16,585 nt of DNA from Pseudorhodobacter antarcticus (GTDB lineage: Bacteria; Pseudomonadota; Alphaproteobacteria; Rhodobacterales; Rhodobacteraceae), in assembly GCA_945860375.1 (NCBI GenBank), contig CAMAQR010000071.1:1-16585 (forward strand), in the 5' to 3' direction. The notes under the pieces were generated by a model. The model did no database searches, was not told the DNA's origin, and saw only the letters and a program-made list of their open reading frames with translations. Made by a program: the position numbers and the translations under genes. Shown here piece after piece: positions 15,106 to 16,585 of the stretch (positions are counted from its first letter, which is position 1; each line of letters opens with the position of its first letter).

Positions 15106-16263
15106 ATGACCACCTCTGCCCAAGCCCGCCCCACTGCCTGCATTGCCCTGTCGGATGGAAGTGTTTTCTATGGCCGAGGCTTTGGTGCAACCGGGGAAAC
15201 GGTGGCGGAACTGGTGTTCAACACCGCGATGACCGGCTATCAGGAAATCATGACCGACCCATCCTACGCGGGCCAGGTCGTAACCTTCACCTTCCCGCAC
15301 ATCGGCAACACCGGCGTAACGGACGAAGACGATGAAACCACTACCCCGGTTGCGGCTGGCATGGTGGTGAAATGGGACCCGACAGAGCCGTCGAACTGGC
15401 GCGCGACCAATGATCTGACAGCATGGCTGGCGCAAAAAGGTCGCATCGGCATCGGGGGCATCGACACCCGCCGCCTCACCCGCGCCATCCGTCAGCAAGG
15501 TGCGCCACATGTGGCACTGGCCCATGATCCGGCGGGCAAGTTTGACATCGAAAAGCTGGTCGCCAAAGCGCGTACGTGGAAGGGCTTGGTCGGGCTTGAT
15601 CTGGCAAAAGACGTCTCCTGCACCCAGTCCTACAAATGGGACGAACAGCGTTGGGCTTGGCCAGAGGGTTACACAAAACGCGAAGGCCCCGGCCTCCGCG
15701 TTGTGGCGATTGACTACGGCGCGAAACGCAACATCCTGCGCTGCCTCGCTTCGGTTGGCTGCGAAGTCACCGTCCTGCCCGCAAGTGCCACCGCCGAAGA
15801 CGTGCTGGCCCTGAACCCCGAAGGCGTGTTTTTGTCCAACGGCCCGGGCGACCCGGCGGCAACCGGCGCTTACGCGGTGCCGATGATCCAAGGCGTGTTG
15901 GCAGCCGATCTGCCGGTGTTTGGCATTTGTCTGGGGCATCAGATGCTGGCGCTGGCTTTGGGCGCGATCACGGTCAAGATGAACCACGGCCACCACGGTG
16001 CCAACCATCCGGTCAAGGATGTGACCACGGGTAAAGTGGAAATTACCTCGATGAACCATGGCTTTACCGTGGACAGCCAGACCCTGCCCAAGGGTGTGTC
16101 AGAAACCCATGTGTCGCTGTTTGACGGGTCAAACTGCGGCATTGCGGTCGATGGCAAGCCAGTGTTTTCGGTGCAGTATCACCCCGAGGCATCCCCCGGT
16201 CCGCAAGACAGCTTCTATCTGTTCGAACGTTTTGCCGAAGCCATCCGCGCCCGCCGCGCCTGA
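15106..16263 (+). CDS. carA: Carbamoyl-phosphate synthase small subunit (glutaminase)
   Basis: Hydrolyses glutamine and passes ammonia to CarB for carbamoyl phosphate, the precursor of arginine and pyrimidines. The N-terminal CPSase small-chain domain shows SDGSVFYGRGFGATGETVAE, FNTAMTGYQEI and GIGGIDTRRLTRAIR. The class I glutamine amidotransferase domain shows SNGPGDP, the nucleophile in GICLGHQ, the conserved MNHGHHGANHPV, and the His/Glu pair in VQYHPEASPGP. The start is ATG 15106 with GGGAG eight bases upstream, giving 385 residues, a normal length. The in-frame GTG at 15070 lies inside the predicted -10 box. carB is not in the window. No pyrimidine- or arginine-responsive leader is visible in the short 5' region. 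Confidence 0.97.
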   Translation: MTTSAQARPTACIALSDGSVFYGRGFGATGETVAELVFNTAMTGYQEIMTDPSYAGQVVTFTFPHIGNTGVTDEDDETTTPVAAGMVVKWDPTEPSNWRATNDLTAWLAQKGRIGIGGIDTRRLTRAIRQQGAPHVALAHDPAGKFDIEKLVAKARTWKGLVGLDLAKDVSCTQSYKWDEQRWAWPEGYTKREGPGLRVVAIDYGAKRNILRCLASVGCEVTVLPASATAEDVLALNPEGVFLSNGPGDPAATGAYAVPMIQGVLAADLPVFGICLGHQMLALALGAITVKMNHGHHGANHPVKDVTTGKVEITSMNHGFTVDSQTLPKGVSETHVSLFDGSNCGIAVDGKPVFSVQYHPEASPGPQDSFYLFERFAEAIRARRA

Positions 16264-16269
16264 GTTCTT

Positions 16270-16285
16270 TTAACGGCTTGTTAAC
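16270..16285 (+). promoter_or_regulatory. CtrA-type binding site after carA
   Basis: TTAA-CGGCTTG-TTAAC matches the full CtrA consensus TTAA-N7-TTAAC. It begins seven bases after the carA stop and about 40 bases before the ATG of the next ORF, where a CtrA-activated promoter would be expected. In Rhodobacterales CtrA controls motility, signalling and gene-transfer-agent functions. Binding is predicted, not shown. Confidence 0.6.
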
Positions 16286-16323
16286 CGCGGGCGCGCATCC
16301 TCTCCAGATTGCCCGGAGGGAAA

Positions 16324-16438
16324 ATGTCCGTCACACTCTTGCGCCCCATTCTGATTGCACCTGTCGGGCTGCCTGCCGGCCGGCAGGTGGCTTCTGCCCA
16401 ACCATCCATGGATGGGTTGGGGTTGGACCTGTTGCGCG
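16324..16438 (+). pseudogene. 5' fragment of an unrecognised gene, interrupted by IS66-family element
   Basis: An ATG at 16324 follows GGAGGG (16315-16320), a good ribosome binding site, and a CtrA-type box lies upstream. The reading frame starts MSVTLLRPILIAPVGLPA and keeps open for 38 codons until the IS66 end at 16439. Beyond that it would read 13 more codons into the element and stop at 16477-16479. The part seen is too short to identify. The frame also contains two palindromes, so part of it may be non-coding. The rest of the gene, if real, would lie on the far side of the insertion sequence. Confidence 0.4.
16372..16421. repeat. Two tandem hairpin-forming palindromes
   Basis: The first is CCTGCCGGCCGGCAGG (16372-16387), a perfect 16-base palindrome extendable by wobble pairs. 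The second is centred on CCATCCATGGATGG (16402-16415), and with one bulged G its arms extend to 16397 and 16421. They are ten bases apart. Neither is followed by a T-run. Confidence 0.6.
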
Positions 16439-16585
16439 GTAAGCGCCGTCTCTGTCCCATTGAATTGGCGTATTTCTGAACGCGGTGCGTGCTGTCAGAA
16501 GGTCTCTCAACGCATTGGGAGGTCGGCATGGCGGATGGTGGGGACGGGTTTGTGGGTCGGTGCGAGGTAGTTGAACCTCGGCGCG
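16439..16585 (+). mobile_element. IS66-family insertion sequence, left end (runs out of window)
   Basis: The sequence from 16439 begins GTAAGCGCCGTCTCTGTCCC, the typical left terminal inverted repeat start (GTAAGCG) of IS66-family elements. About 90 bases inside, a TnpA-like reading frame begins. The preceding eight bases, GTTGCGCG (16431-16438), would be the target duplication, as IS66 elements make eight-base repeats; the other copy lies beyond the window. Confidence 0.65.
16528..16585 (+). CDS. tnpA: IS66 accessory protein TnpA-like, N-terminal fragment (cut by window end)
   Basis: An ATG at 16528 preceded by GGGAGG, five bases away, opens a frame that is still open at the end of the window. 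The 19 visible residues, MADGGDGFVGRCEVVEPRR, resemble the N-termini of IS66 TnpA proteins (FVGR-x-EVVE pattern), small DNA-binding proteins encoded before TnpB and the large transposase TnpC. Its placement 89 bases inside the GTAAGCG terminus supports this. With so few residues the call depends on recall of the pattern. Confidence 0.55.
   Translation, partial: MADGGDGFVGRCEVVEPRR

Overview
The window looks like chromosomal DNA of an alphaproteobacterium, most likely a member of the Rhodobacterales (Rhodobacter/Paracoccus-like). The signs are high GC, a dac-tmk-holB-tatD-MBL gene order familiar from that group, a cytochrome c2 gene beside a stand-alone aa3-oxidase subunit I gene, an FNR-type box, a CtrA-type box, and promoters of the TTGAC-N17-weak -10 kind. 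I could not run any database search, so family names rest on motifs and recall.

Layout. (a) Positions 1-4830 (+) hold a tightly packed run of six genes, each overlapping the next: the C-terminal part of a D-Ala-D-Ala carboxypeptidase, thymidylate kinase (tmk), DNA polymerase III delta' (holB), a TatD hydrolase, a PhnP-like metallo-beta-lactamase-fold hydrolase and an AEC-family transporter. (b) Positions 4831-9347 (-) hold a four-gene polyamine-type ABC importer, transcribed ATPase, binding protein, permease, permease; its last stop codon directly abuts the AEC transporter's stop. (c) Positions 9348-9957 are a mostly non-coding gap with the importer's promoter and a tRNA-Leu(GAG) gene on the minus strand. 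(d) Positions 9958-13110 (+) hold lipB, a class I cytochrome c (c2 type) and ctaD. The cytochrome and ctaD each end in a strong hairpin, and a perfect FNR-type box lies upstream of ctaD. (e) Positions 13111-14431 hold a gap of about 370 bases, a DUF2244 membrane protein and a diverged small membrane protein. (f) Positions 14465-16263 hold divergent yqeY (-) and carA (+) with one promoter each. (g) After carA come a perfect CtrA-type box, the 5' part of an unrecognised ORF with a good ribosome binding site, two hairpin-forming palindromes, and from 16439 the left end of an IS66-family insertion sequence that cuts the ORF and runs out of the window.

How the genes fit together. Most of the window is housekeeping: DNA replication and nucleotide supply (tmk, holB), wall trimming (dac), lipoate attachment (lipB), aerobic respiration (cytochrome c2 donating to the aa3 oxidase), pyrimidine/arginine precursor supply (carA) and polyamine or related solute uptake. 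I see no CRISPR array, phage module, defence island or biosynthetic cluster. The points most worth a second look are the regulatory sites (the FNR box before ctaD and the CtrA box after carA), the IS66 interruption, and two poorly conserved reading frames flanking the DUF2244 gene.
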